A DNA stretch of 55,330 bases, taken from positions 1 to 55,330 of the forward strand of contig JAKAAY010000012.1 in assembly GCA_021802055.1 (NCBI GenBank). Reading direction: 5' to 3'. Below, piece by piece: positions 1 to 8,431 of the stretch. This DNA comes from Thermoplasmata archaeon (lineage in GTDB: Archaea > Thermoplasmatota > Thermoplasmata > Thermoplasmatales > Thermoplasmataceae). The notes beneath the pieces were generated by a model. The model searched no databases and had not been told where the DNA came from. It was given only the letters and a program-made list of their open reading frames with translations. Made by a program: the position numbers and the translations under genes. Position 1 is the first letter of the stretch. Each line of letters opens with the position of its first letter.

Positions 1-1926
1 GGAAGTCCCGACATTCCAGAGTATGACGCTACCCGCCGTTGGGAATGACGCAGTTACGTCAGGCCCGTTCAGCCAGCCGCCGAACGCGTTGTTGGCTATG
101 GTAATGCCTGTTGAGTTCACTATCCACACACCAAGCTGGTTCGTTGTTGGCAGCCCAAAGAACGAAACATACAGTGCCCATATCCCGGAATACTGGACGG
201 CAAATGCGTTATTTTCGCCCGCGATCTTCACGCCGCTCACCCGGAACAGGTTGATTCCGGCAAACGCGGGGAACGTGTAATCATTCACTGCGCCGAACTC
301 CGGAAGCAGGTTGTTGGCAGATGATATGCCGGAGGCACTGGTATTGATAAGGGAGGTGCCGGACGAGAATAGATTCCCAGCTTCGGCATTTGTGTACGCA
401 TATAGCGGGGTGTAGACGCCAGTGGCTGAGTTCTTTGTCATAGCAGTAGAAAGCTTGGACGACGACAGGGACAGGTTCCACACCGGATCATATCCGCTCA
501 GTGCCAGGCTTCCCCTGTACACGCCAGGGACATTGGCAAATGTCCTGTTCACGTGCCATGGCCCGTTGAGCGTGAAGCTGTAGCTTCCAGTTCCGTAGAA
601 GGTGGGTGCCCACTGCGCGGTTGTGTTGTCAAAGGATGTGCTGTTGTCGCTCACCAGCAGGAATGCATTGGCCGGGGATACTGTGCCTGAGTAGTGTTTG
701 CTTGGCGTTGGCGATGAACCCTGCCATAGCTGATAGAGTATTGATGGTCCGGTTTCCAAGTTTGCAGTTCCAACGGATGTGGATGAAACTGCCACTCCGG
801 AAGAGGTTTCTCCGGTCTCAGATCCAAAGTCGTATGCAGACTTGGGGTTCTGGTACTTGGTTCCGTTGAGCCACTGCAACTGCATGTAACCACTGATGTT
901 TGCAATGGTAGCAGTAGATCCGCCACCTGGGCCGCCGACCATGATCTCGGCATCCATTGGGATGAATCCCAGGTCAGATACCGCGCTGCCGTTGACAACG
1001 TATGATGCTGCAGGCGCGGTGTATGTGGATGGCTGCCCGCCGACCGAGTTGTAGACGACCTCATCGTATGATCCGCTCATGTAGTGACCGCCGGTCTCCA
1101 AGGAGTAGTTGAAGAAGGTAACATCATTGCCGTTCACCGTTGTGGTGTTGAGGTAAAGCGTTACAGTGAACCCTGTCGGGGCAACTGGTATGGTTGGTCC
1201 AACTGAGTAGTAGTAAACAGGATACACAGGTGTGCCTGAGCCGGATATAATACTTCCCGGGAGGAGAGAACCAGCTGGACTGGAGAAGTTCCACACATTG
1301 TCAAGGAAGGTCAACTGTCCCACCCTTGGCGTGTAAAACAGTACATTCTGGTTCCAGAACTGGTACCCAGGCGTCCCCTGTATGGTCACTCCATTCAGGA
1401 TTGCGTTGAGCTGGAATGTCACTTCGTGGGGTCCGTCGTTGATGGCATTAAGAACCTGAAGGCTCGTTATGTTAACGACCGCCTTGAAACTGGACGTAGA
1501 GTAGTTATAAGCAACCGGTCCCTTGGACGTGTTCATGATACCATAGTCGGCCACACCCATGGGTGCAGGTGCAACAAGATATCCGGGGGAGTTATGGGAA
1601 CCCAGTGTGCTTTCAAGGCTCTGAGCTGCGAAGTTGGGCAGGTACACGTACTTCATGGGTACATGATCCTGTTTCAGCAGAGAAAGTACATGTGCGGCCC
1701 TGCTGTTGGAAGCAGCCTGGTTCGCATAAGACCCGCCGGCCGCAGTAGAGCTAACCGGACTCACACTCTTTGCTTGAGATGCTGACACCGCTGTCGATAA
1801 TGAAGATGGCGCGGTTTTCGCGTTTCCCTGGTTGCCTGCCCCAATGGGGAAAAAGGCCAGAGACGACGTGATCATCAACGCCGAGACAACGATGACTAAC
1901 GCTATTGCAATACGTTTCGAATTCAT
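1..1926 (-). CDS. Thermopsin-family (peptidase A5) secreted acid protease, 3' end cut by window
   Basis: The minus-strand frame is open from an ATG at 1926 to the window edge, 642 codons without a stop. It starts with an uncleaved-looking signal segment (MNSKRIAIALVIVVSALMIT) followed by a Ser/Ala-rich stretch typical of exported archaeal proteins. Around residues 195-230 it carries the stretch QFWNQNVLFYTPRVGQLTFL then DNVWNFSS, and later VYYYSVGP and DAEIMVGGPGGGS, all matching Sulfolobus thermopsin as I remember it. Thermopsin is a pepstatin-insensitive-type acid endopeptidase acting outside the cell at low pH. The protein is already about twice the length of Sulfolobus thermopsin (about 340 aa); the extra C-terminal part is rich in N-x-S/T sites and beta-type sequence and probably serves as a surface stalk. 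A TATA box lies 33 bases upstream. The substrate is not deducible; the family call is firm. Confidence 0.9.
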   Translation of the reverse strand, partial: MNSKRIAIALVIVVSALMITSSLAFFPIGAGNQGNAKTAPSSLSTAVSASQAKSVSPVSSTAAGGSYANQAASNSRAAHVLSLLKQDHVPMKYVYLPNFAAQSLESTLGSHNSPGYLVAPAPMGVADYGIMNTSKGPVAYNYSTSSFKAVVNITSLQVLNAINDGPHEVTFQLNAILNGVTIQGTPGYQFWNQNVLFYTPRVGQLTFLDNVWNFSSPAGSLLPGSIISGSGTPVYPVYYYSVGPTIPVAPTGFTVTLYLNTTTVNGNDVTFFNYSLETGGHYMSGSYDEVVYNSVGGQPSTYTAPAASYVVNGSAVSDLGFIPMDAEIMVGGPGGGSTATIANISGYMQLQWLNGTKYQNPKSAYDFGSETGETSSGVAVSSTSVGTANLETGPSILYQLWQGSSPTPSKHYSGTVSPANAFLLVSDNSTSFDNTTAQWAPTFYGTGSYSFTLNGPWHVNRTFANVPGVYRGSLALSGYDPVWNLSLSSSKLSTAMTKNSATGVYTPLYAYTNAEAGNLFSSGTSLINTSASGISSANNLLPEFGAVNDYTFPAFAGINLFRVSGVKIAGENNAFAVQYSGIWALYVSFFGLPTTNQLGVWIVNSTGITIANNAFGGWLNGPDVTASFPTAGSVILWNVGTS

Positions 1927-1955
1927 AGTCACCTGAAGCCTATACCTGTTAGAAC

Positions 1956-1963
1956 TATATAAA
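1956..1963 (-). promoter_or_regulatory. TATA box of the thermopsin gene
   Basis: The minus strand reads TTTATATA, centred 33 bases before the ATG at 1926. Archaeal initiation about 25-27 bases downstream of the TATA centre would give a leader of only about 7 nt. Inferred from spacing; no transcript data. Confidence 0.55.
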
Positions 1964-2068
1964 TTTTATTTGTGGCGCACATTGCGACAAACTAATAAAA
2001 ATCTATAGAATAAGGCTGTTTTTCGATGCATGTGAAAAGTATTGTATGCTCCCTTCCATACACAGAAT

Positions 2069-3982
2069 ATGGATGGAGACTTTGTCTACGTGCCTGATCA
2101 GGAGCAGGTTGCAGACACCAACCTGATGAGATTCGCTGTGAGGAGAGGGTTCAAAACGATCCATGAGCTTTATCAGTGGGCTGACGCGCACAGCGAGGAT
2201 TTCTGGAGAGAGGTAATTTCAGACTGTGATATTACATTTTACAGAGGATTCAGCAAAGTCCTCGACGGACCGGACAGTAACGGTACCTATGCCTGGTACC
2301 AGGGCGGACTCATAAATATAGTGAGAAATGCAGTAGAGAGATATGCCCTTGCCCCGGAAACGCGGGACAGGTATGCCATAAAGTTTGAAGACGAGGAAGG
2401 GGTGAGAACCCAGATCACCTATGGGGAACTTGACGGAATGGTCGGGCGGCTTGCAGGATCGCTTTCTTCAATTGGGGTTGGCAGGGGCGACAGGATCGGC
2501 ATATACCTGCCGCCCACAGTGGAAGGCGTAGTGGCACTCTACTCCATCCTGAGGATCGGTGCCGTTGCTGTCCCCATTTTCTCAGGTTATGGCCGGGAGG
2601 CAGTTGAGTCAAGGCTGAAGGATGCTGGCGCAAGATACATTTTCACCTGCCACGAATACACCAGAAGGGGCAGGAGGATAATGCAGTCGGACCCGCTGGC
2701 CAGTATTCCAGACCTGAAAATCATAATGGCAGGCGTTGATGGTCATTCAGACGGAATACTCAGCATGAAACAGTTGATTGCTGAGGGGAAGTATGTGCAG
2801 TCCGTTCCAATGAACAGCGAGGATCCTGCCATCATGCTCTACACCTCCGGAACGACCGGCAGGCCAAAAGGAACGGTGCATGTGCATGGAGGCAGTTTCA
2901 TCAACATTGTGAAGGAGGTAAAGTACTACATGGATCTGCGGTCCAGCGACACCATGTTCTGGATATCCGACCTGGGCTGGATGATGGGGGCATGGAGCAT
3001 CATAGGCACCAACTCCCTTGGAGGGACCATATTCCTGTACAGTGGAGCGGTGGACTTTCCCGACGACCATAGGATTTACAGGCTCGTGGAGGAAAACGGG
3101 GTGAGCGTTCTCGGCCTCTCACCAACGCTGATCAGGATGCTGAAGTCGAAGGGCATTGGAGATGCCATGCCGGGAGTGAGAGTCTTCGGCTCCACGGGTG
3201 AACCATGGGATACTGACAGCTGGATGCACCTCTTTCAAAATATTGGAGGAGGCCGGACACCGATCTGCAACATATCCGGCGGCACGGACATCATTGGATG
3301 CTTCCTGGCATCCACGCCTGCAATTCCACTCAAGCCCAGATGTCTTTACCGTGGCCTCGGCATGCATGTCTCGGTCTTTGATGACGAGGGCAGGGATGTT
3401 ACAGGACAGATAGGGCATCTGGTTGCGAAGGGACAGTGCCCTTCCATGACCAGGGGCATATGGAAGCAGCCTGAAAAGTACTTTGAAACCTACTGGTCCA
3501 GGTTCGGGACTGCATGGTCCCAGGGTGACTGGGCTGAGATGGATGCTGAAGGTTATTTCTTCCTTTATGGAAGATCAGACGACGTGATCAAGGTGGCTGG
3601 CAAGAGACTTGGGCCCAATGAGGTCGAAGACATCGTGAACGCAGTTCAGGGTGTGGTGGAATCCGCTGCAGTTGGGATACCTGATGAAATCAGGGGCGAA
3701 TCTCTCGCCATATTCTATACGGGTTCAGATTCAGAAGAAACCCGCGGTGCAATCCGGAAGTCTGTTGAGTCAAAGCTGGGCAAGTCCTTTGCTCCCAGCT
3801 TCACCATACACCTTCCAGCGCTTCCCAAAACAAGGAACGGAAAGATAATGCGTAGAATCGTGAAAAGTTCTTTTCTCGGGGAACCTGTGGGAGACGTGAG
3901 CAACCTGGAGGACTTTGGAGTTGTAACACTTATAGGCAGCATAGGAAAGGAGGTGGGAGGAGCCCATGGAAGAAACAATTGA
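2069..3982 (+). CDS. AMP-forming acyl-CoA synthetase (acetyl-CoA synthetase-like)
   Basis: A member of the ANL adenylate-forming superfamily, which activates a carboxylic acid with ATP to acyl-AMP and then transfers it to CoA. The P-loop-like motif YTSGTTGRPKGT is present, as are DLGWMMG in the acetyl/propionyl-CoA synthetase style, the hinge region GDWAEMDAEGYFFLYGRSDD, and the C-terminal catalytic lysine in RNGKIMRR. The length (637 aa from this start) fits ACS enzymes. The ATG at 2069 is preferred; an in-frame TTG at 2042 would add nine residues. It overlaps the following hydrolase gene by 17 bases, so the two are probably co-transcribed. The acyl substrate cannot be settled from sequence: acetate or propionate is likely, longer chains are possible. 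Confidence 0.88.
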   Translation: MDGDFVYVPDQEQVADTNLMRFAVRRGFKTIHELYQWADAHSEDFWREVISDCDITFYRGFSKVLDGPDSNGTYAWYQGGLINIVRNAVERYALAPETRDRYAIKFEDEEGVRTQITYGELDGMVGRLAGSLSSIGVGRGDRIGIYLPPTVEGVVALYSILRIGAVAVPIFSGYGREAVESRLKDAGARYIFTCHEYTRRGRRIMQSDPLASIPDLKIIMAGVDGHSDGILSMKQLIAEGKYVQSVPMNSEDPAIMLYTSGTTGRPKGTVHVHGGSFINIVKEVKYYMDLRSSDTMFWISDLGWMMGAWSIIGTNSLGGTIFLYSGAVDFPDDHRIYRLVEENGVSVLGLSPTLIRMLKSKGIGDAMPGVRVFGSTGEPWDTDSWMHLFQNIGGGRTPICNISGGTDIIGCFLASTPAIPLKPRCLYRGLGMHVSVFDDEGRDVTGQIGHLVAKGQCPSMTRGIWKQPEKYFETYWSRFGTAWSQGDWAEMDAEGYFFLYGRSDDVIKVAGKRLGPNEVEDIVNAVQGVVESAAVGIPDEIRGESLAIFYTGSDSEETRGAIRKSVESKLGKSFAPSFTIHLPALPKTRNGKIMRRIVKSSFLGEPVGDVSNLEDFGVVTLIGSIGKEVGGAHGRNN

Positions 3983-4781
3983 TCTGGGTGGTCTCAGGTT
4001 ACATGTCCTTCATGAAGGCAATTTCTCGCTGGACCCTGGAGCGGCATTTGGCATCGTTCCGATTCCCGTGTGGTCAAGGGTTGCGAAGCTGAATCCCAAC
4101 CAGAGGATCAGCATGTCGGCCATGGTTGCCGTGATTGAAAAGAACGGATACTTTGTCATGATCGATTCTGGAGTGGGGATTGGATACGATGAGAAGTTTG
4201 CATCACTGTTTGAGGTGGAACAGGTCCCCGGATTCCATAGGAAGCTCATGGACGTGACGGGCGGAAAAGGCATAGACATGGTCATCCACACTCACCTTCA
4301 CTTCGACCACTCCGGTGGCGCATTCTCAAACGATCCTGCCTTTTCCCGATCACTGGTAATCAGCCAGGATGATGAGGTTTACAACATGGAAAACCCTGAT
4401 GATCTGAGCAGGGTGAGTTACAGGATGCCTTGGGGTTTTTCAGGTCTGGTGAGGCAGATACATGGCAACTCCCGCCTCAAGGGATTCATTGAAATCATAA
4501 GAACCGGCGGACACACTTCCGGCCATGAGGCCATTATCATAAAGGGCAGTTCCGGAGAGATCATATGCCCCGGAGACCTCTTCCCCACTTCATTTAACCT
4601 TCGCCCCACATTCATAACGGCAATCGATCACTATCCACTTGATACCCTGAGGTTCAAGAAAGCGTTCATCCGGAGGGCAATTCGGAATCGATCGTACATG
4701 TTATTCAATCATGACAGCACATATACCGTTGCGAGGGTCAAGGGAGAGGAGAACAGGCCCGTAATGGACCAGCCGGCCTGA
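3966..4781 (+). CDS. Metallo-beta-lactamase-fold hydrolase
   Basis: A 271-residue MBL-fold protein. The zinc-binding signature is complete: HTHLHFDH (HxHxDH) near residue 105, a third histidine in GGHTSGHEA, the bridging aspartate in CPGDLF, and the last histidine in FNHDSTY. This single-domain layout resembles AHL lactonases and related esterases or thioesterases. A strong Shine-Dalgarno (GGAGGTGG at 3951-3958) sits inside the preceding acyl-CoA synthetase gene, whose end overlaps this start by 17 bases. The pairing suggests a thioester or lactone substrate linked to acyl-CoA chemistry, but this is inference only. Beta-lactamase or glyoxalase activity is not implied. Confidence 0.85.
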   Translation: MEETIDLGGLRLHVLHEGNFSLDPGAAFGIVPIPVWSRVAKLNPNQRISMSAMVAVIEKNGYFVMIDSGVGIGYDEKFASLFEVEQVPGFHRKLMDVTGGKGIDMVIHTHLHFDHSGGAFSNDPAFSRSLVISQDDEVYNMENPDDLSRVSYRMPWGFSGLVRQIHGNSRLKGFIEIIRTGGHTSGHEAIIIKGSSGEIICPGDLFPTSFNLRPTFITAIDHYPLDTLRFKKAFIRRAIRNRSYMLFNHDSTYTVARVKGEENRPVMDQPA

Positions 4782-4792
4782 AAACAGGCCAG

Positions 4793-5767
4793 TCAAATCT
4801 CTATCTCTTCACGGATGGACACGTATCTGTCCATGGCAAGCTCTGCTATGTCTGTGCCGTAATATCCTATCCGTATCATCTCTTCCAGCACCCTGTGCAG
4901 CAGCGAAAGCTTCGGGGTCTTGCCGATCATGGTGGAAGCCTGTTCCCTCTCCCTGGCTATCTGGATTTTTCTGTCAATGATGTCATTGAGTATGTCAAAC
5001 TGGCCGCTGTAGAAGGCACTTATTGCGTCTGAGACTGTCCTGACCGAACTTTCCATTATACTCAGAGCAACGTTGGAGAGCATATCCAGATCGGTATCCT
5101 CCTCGGTGAGCATCCTGCATATGTTCACTGAGTGGTCTGCTATCCTCTCCATTATCCTTGACAGCAGGAGATAGTAGGTGTTTTCCTTTCCACTGTCCCT
5201 TCCCCTGAAAGTTTCCCTGAATATGTACCACTGGTATCTGTCAATATCGTCGTCCCTGGGGATGACATTTCGCAGAAGTACCATATCGCGTTCCCTTATG
5301 CCCTTGATTACGTCCCGCAGCATGGATTCCACATTCAGGGACATCCTCCTGGTAGCCTTGGGGAATGGGAATGAAGATGAGTCCAGAACATTCTGCAGAA
5401 CCATCTGGCTGGATGATTCCTCGAATATTTCCACCCCCATAACCTGCTTTGCAAACTGCTTGACAGTGTTTCTGACACTTTCTGACATGTGACCAGCCGA
5501 TGAGACAATCAGTGTGTCGAAGTTTCCTATATAGACTGCGATAAGTGATCTGGTGAGCTTGCTCATGGTGATGTCTGCAGATACACCGATTCTCTTTACC
5601 ACATCATGTTTCAGGCCTGAAGGCAGGACAGTGACTGCTTCGCCATCCTCCGTTACAAGAACCTCGCTTCCCTTTCCCAGTGAATTCCTGGAAATCCACT
5701 GAGAGGGTAGAGACACGATATAGGTGGACCCTCCGGTAAGCTGGATCTTTCTGACTTTGCTCTCCAT
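4793..5767 (-). CDS. PhoU-domain regulator with N-terminal AbrB/SpoVT DNA-binding domain
   Basis: A 324-residue protein with an AbrB-like swapped-hairpin domain at residues 3-50 (VRKIQLTGGSTYIVSLPSQW, then GSEVLVTEDGEAVTVLP) followed by two helical PhoU-type repeats (about 110-210 and 215-315). Archaeal proteins of this architecture are regarded as phosphate-uptake regulators. No Pst transporter lies next to it, so a phosphate role is inferred from the family only. A TATA box is centred 25 bases before the ATG, predicting a leaderless mRNA, so the gene has its own promoter even though it lies only 32 bases after the preceding minus-strand gene. Confidence 0.85.
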   Translation of the reverse strand: MESKVRKIQLTGGSTYIVSLPSQWISRNSLGKGSEVLVTEDGEAVTVLPSGLKHDVVKRIGVSADITMSKLTRSLIAVYIGNFDTLIVSSAGHMSESVRNTVKQFAKQVMGVEIFEESSSQMVLQNVLDSSSFPFPKATRRMSLNVESMLRDVIKGIRERDMVLLRNVIPRDDDIDRYQWYIFRETFRGRDSGKENTYYLLLSRIMERIADHSVNICRMLTEEDTDLDMLSNVALSIMESSVRTVSDAISAFYSGQFDILNDIIDRKIQIAREREQASTMIGKTPKLSLLHRVLEEMIRIGYYGTDIAELAMDRYVSIREEIEI

Positions 5768-5788
5768 AATGCTAAATATTTATGCTGG

Positions 5789-5795
5789 ATATATA
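5789..5795 (-). promoter_or_regulatory. TATA box of the AbrB-PhoU gene
   Basis: ATATATA (its own near-complement) centred at 5792, 25 bases before the start codon at 5767. This spacing predicts transcription starting at or next to the ATG. It lies within the 32-base gap after the upstream membrane-protein gene. Confidence 0.55.
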
Positions 5796-5799
5796 TAGA

Positions 5800-6573
5800 T
5801 TAAGGTGTCCTGGTCCTCGGGGGGAGACGAGCCCTGGCCCGGCTGTTCTCAATGCTTTTTGCTATGAAAGTGCCCGTTATGAATACCAGATTGAACAATA
5901 TCATGTAGGATATGAACAGTGAGAGAAACTGAATCTCCAGAAGGCTGTTTATGCCCGTTATAGGCCCAGTTCCTGTGAATGTGTCGTTGACATTGCTCCT
6001 GTTGTTGACATAGAAAGTGAATTCATACACTCCCTGCGGGAGTGGTGGCGATGAATAGTAAATCAGCCTGTTGGAAGCACTCAGATTGGCCGAATGCATC
6101 ATCGTCTGGTTTACCGATATGGTGGAAAATGACTTTGACGTCAGAGATGAGATATTGAGCCCATAATGTGAGAACGAAATGTTGTTGTGGACATCGAATG
6201 AAAAATTGTAGGATGGGTGAATGCCAGAATACGGCGTAATAGACGCATCCACTGAAGTTCCGTTGCCCAGCTGGATGCCGTTGAATTGCCCGTCATAGCT
6301 GTATAATATCTGGGTGGTGCTGAGCACAACCGCAATTGAGAGAACTATGAATATGAAAAACCCGTGAATCACTCTCTTTTTGATTCCGTATAGTCCCAGG
6401 TAATGCATGATCGCGAAAACCACCACCGGGATCGCGATAAGCACAATGAGGTAGGTTCCTGAAACGTAATACACGATGTAGAATACAAGATAAATTACTG
6501 GAATTGATACAACAACAGAGAGTACTGGAGCCCAAAATATTGGGTTCTGCTTCATCTGCTCGATCAGGGTCAT
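5800..6573 (-). CDS. Membrane protein with large external domain, unknown function
   Basis: A 257-residue protein I do not recognise. Three hydrophobic helices occupy about residues 12-36, 40-58 and 70-90. They are followed by about 120 residues rich in Asn, Ser and aromatic residues with many N-x-S/T sequons, probably outside the cell. A fourth helix lies near 212-235, and the cytoplasmic tail is short and basic (RARARLPPRTRTP). A minus-strand TATA-like sequence (ACTTATATG, around 6595-6603) lies about 26 bases before the ATG, suggesting a leaderless transcript. It shares direction with the downstream AbrB-PhoU gene, which has its own promoter. Confidence 0.7.
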   Translation of the reverse strand: MTLIEQMKQNPIFWAPVLSVVVSIPVIYLVFYIVYYVSGTYLIVLIAIPVVVFAIMHYLGLYGIKKRVIHGFFIFIVLSIAVVLSTTQILYSYDGQFNGIQLGNGTSVDASITPYSGIHPSYNFSFDVHNNISFSHYGLNISSLTSKSFSTISVNQTMMHSANLSASNRLIYYSSPPLPQGVYEFTFYVNNRSNVNDTFTGTGPITGINSLLEIQFLSLFISYMILFNLVFITGTFIAKSIENSRARARLPPRTRTP

Positions 6574-6664
6574 GCATGTCCCCTATTTTCTACTCATATA
6601 AGTATTTACAAATTTTATTCTCGAGATCGGCGCAGCAAAAATATTCCGAACATTTTTTCCTTCC

Positions 6665-6712
6665 GGCGGATTCAGATCATGTGACTTATCATCACACAGC
6701 GCCTGAACCGCC
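6665..6712. repeat. Extended imperfect palindrome
   Basis: Three nested arm pairs are visible: GGCGG (6665-6669) with CCGCC (6708-6712), TTCAG (6671-6675) with CTGAA (6703-6707) after a one-base bulge, and TGTGA (6680-6684) with TCACA (6692-6696) around a 7-base loop. The whole would fold as a long hairpin. It could be an insertion-sequence end, a structured RNA or an operator; it lies next to a decayed coding segment, which favours a mobile-element relic. Confidence 0.55.
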
Positions 6713-6743
6713 ACAATAGCTGAGGCATACGGAAAGGAAATTA

Positions 6744-7218
6744 AGTCGGAACCCTTTTGGGGAACGGTTCCGGTTCCATGCCCAGCAGTTCCGCAAGGTC
6801 CAGAACTTTCTTGGGTATCTCCGTCTAGATGGATCTCCTGCCATCATATACCTTACATGTCTTTGAATGCGGGAGGATCGCGTCCTTCTTGCTCACCCGG
6901 CCGCTGATCCCATTCTCCTTCAGGAGCCTGAGGATACTGTAATACGCCGTGAAACGACGCTTTCCTTATGTTGCACAGTATTCCGGCTTCCCCATGCCCC
7001 AAATTGAGTGGCTGAATTCAAAGAACCCGGCAGAGCTTTGTGATCCTGAATTGGTATTCCCAGTCTCTGAAGAATCGTGGGTTGATCCGTCGGTGGTGAG
7101 TCATTATTGGTGAACTGTGCTTCAAACATGCGATCCATAGTTTGCAGGTGCTTTTCATTCCGTATGCAGGTTGCTTAAGAAAGCCCAATAACGCTCCTGA
7201 GAAAAAACCTTCCATCAA
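6744..7218 (-). pseudogene. Decayed minus-strand coding remnant, family not recognised
   Basis: From about 6955 down to 6753 one minus-strand frame reads convincingly like protein: TAYYSILRLLKENGISGR, then SKKDAILPHSKTCKVYDGRR, a single in-frame TAG (at 6825-6827, in a context where CAG would restore it), and EIPKKVLDLAELLGMEPEP to a TAA. Upstream, another frame (7218 to about 7018) gives a 66-codon piece beginning MMEGFFSGALLGFLKQ. The two lie in different frames, so at least one frameshift plus one nonsense change is needed. A transposase origin is possible given the palindrome beside it, but I do not recognise the family. Confidence 0.4.
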
Positions 7219-7268
7219 TAACGGGAGCTGGATGAGATGAAACCTGCAGGAGGTTTCAGGGCAATAGC

Positions 7269-7275
7269 CATATAT
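7269..7275 (+). promoter_or_regulatory. TATA box that decides the XRE-CBS start
   Basis: CATATAT centred at 7272 is 28 bases upstream of the ATG at 7300, predicting a leaderless transcript starting there. The longer in-frame ATG at 7237 would lie upstream of this promoter. Confidence 0.55.
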
Positions 7276-7299
7276 CCCAATGAAATCCCATCATGCAAA

Positions 7300-7878
7300 A
7301 TGTTCCCCACCATTGAAGAGCTCCGCAAGATGCGCAAGAACCTCGGAATCAGCCAGAAAGAGCTGGCAGCAGTAAGCGGTGTGAGCCAGTCCTATATTGC
7401 AAGACTGGAGCGGGGTGGACTCAATCCAACCTACGACAAGGTCAAGAAGATTTACGAGTACCTGAGCAAGTCTAGTTTGAGGGCGGAGCATATTGACATA
7501 AGAGCAGAAACTGTCATGTCAAGGAGTCTTCTGCTATGCCGGCCAAGCGATTCCGTTGTCAAGGTTCTCAACACTATGAGGGAGAACGGGTTTTCACAGC
7601 TTCCCGTTGTGTCTCCAGACGGGAGAGTGGTGGGTACCGTAACTGAAAATGTCATCAACGATCTGCTCATTGGCGGTTCGACCCTTGATTCCCTGAAGAA
7701 GCTCGTTACCTCGAACATTATGGTTGCTCCGCTTCCCATAGTGGACGGTTCCAGTCCCATCTCAATGATTTATCCGCTCCTCAAGTTCCACAATGCAGTG
7801 CTGATCACTGTCAGAGGAGAACTGAAGGGAATCCTCACCAAGGCCGATATACTCAAGGCCGTGGAGATGTATGGGTAA
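7300..7878 (+). CDS. XRE-type HTH regulator with paired CBS domains
   Basis: A 192-residue protein. Residues 3-57 form a Cro/C1-type helix-turn-helix (KNLGISQKELAAVSGVSQSY, then IARLERGGLNPTYDKVKKIY). Residues 65-190 form a CBS pair (VMSRSLLLCRPSDSVVKVL...VVGTVTENV, and NIMVAPLPIVDG...GILTKADILKAV). CBS pairs bind adenosyl nucleotides, so this is probably a ligand-sensing transcriptional regulator. The start is set at 7300 because of the TATA box 28 bases upstream; an in-frame ATG at 7237 would add 21 residues. It overlaps carS by 8 bases and is likely co-transcribed with carS and pth2. Ligand and targets are unknown. Confidence 0.88.
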   Translation: MFPTIEELRKMRKNLGISQKELAAVSGVSQSYIARLERGGLNPTYDKVKKIYEYLSKSSLRAEHIDIRAETVMSRSLLLCRPSDSVVKVLNTMRENGFSQLPVVSPDGRVVGTVTENVINDLLIGGSTLDSLKKLVTSNIMVAPLPIVDGSSPISMIYPLLKFHNAVLITVRGELKGILTKADILKAVEMYG

Positions 7879-8431
7879 CATTCCTTTTGAGATCGTGCAG
7901 GCCTTTGTCCTCACGCTCCCGGCTTACGCCGCAAATCCTCTTGCAGTGATAACGGGCGGACATGCCCCCATGGATTTCGGAAGAAATTTTCCTGATGGAA
8001 GGCGGATACTGGGGAAGGGGAAAACCTGGAGCGGTTTCATTGGAGGATCATTACTGGCGTCTGTTGCAGGGATCATTATTTACATTTCAAACCTCCTGCT
8101 TGGTTCACCCATGGTACCCTATGGCAGCGGATTCGCCTCAGCCTTTGCCCTGGTTCTTGTCATGGGCGTTTCTTCCCTCAGTGGTGACGCAATCGGGTCA
8201 TTCCTCAAGCGAAGAATTGGCCTGGAAAGCGGGGCAAATGCGTCTTTGCTTGACCAGCTTCCATTCATACTCTTCATGCTGCTCATAATTACAGTTTTCT
8301 TCACGCAATTTTCCATGGCAGTTTACGGCAACCTGGTGGGACTGTTCACTGTCATACTGATCACGCCTCCCATGCACCGTGCAGTAAACATCATAGGTTT
8401 CAGGATGAGGGGGAAGGATGTACCATGGTAG
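7871..8431 (+). CDS. carS: CDP-archaeol synthase
   Basis: A 186-residue polytopic membrane enzyme of the DUF46/CarS family. CarS activates 2,3-bis-O-geranylgeranylglycerol 1-phosphate with CTP to give CDP-archaeol, the branch point for archaeal phospholipid head groups. The family signature is seen as GGHAPMDFGRNFPDGRRILG then GKGKTWSGFIGG (residues about 29-62). Several hydrophobic helices follow, with SSLSGDAIGSFLKRR as the second conserved block. The start overlaps the XRE-CBS gene by 8 bases and its end overlaps pth2 by 7. The window also holds CTP synthase (pyrG), but in a distant operon. Confidence 0.92.
   Translation: MGNIPFEIVQAFVLTLPAYAANPLAVITGGHAPMDFGRNFPDGRRILGKGKTWSGFIGGSLLASVAGIIIYISNLLLGSPMVPYGSGFASAFALVLVMGVSSLSGDAIGSFLKRRIGLESGANASLLDQLPFILFMLLIITVFFTQFSMAVYGNLVGLFTVILITPPMHRAVNIIGFRMRGKDVPW

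Larger units (their letters stand above)
6574..7299. other. Gene-free stretch with long palindrome and decayed coding sequence
   Basis: About 725 bases between the membrane protein and the XRE-CBS gene hold no intact gene I can support. The left part has the divergent promoter of the membrane protein and the imperfect palindrome at 6665-6712. The right part (about 6744-7220) holds broken minus-strand reading frames with protein-like sequence. The XRE-CBS promoter is at the right end. Confidence 0.6.

Noticed and set aside
6904-7138. Possible intact small gene at 6920-7138 (minus)
   Set aside because: It is out of frame with the better protein-like stretch and gives low-complexity, unconvincing sequence.
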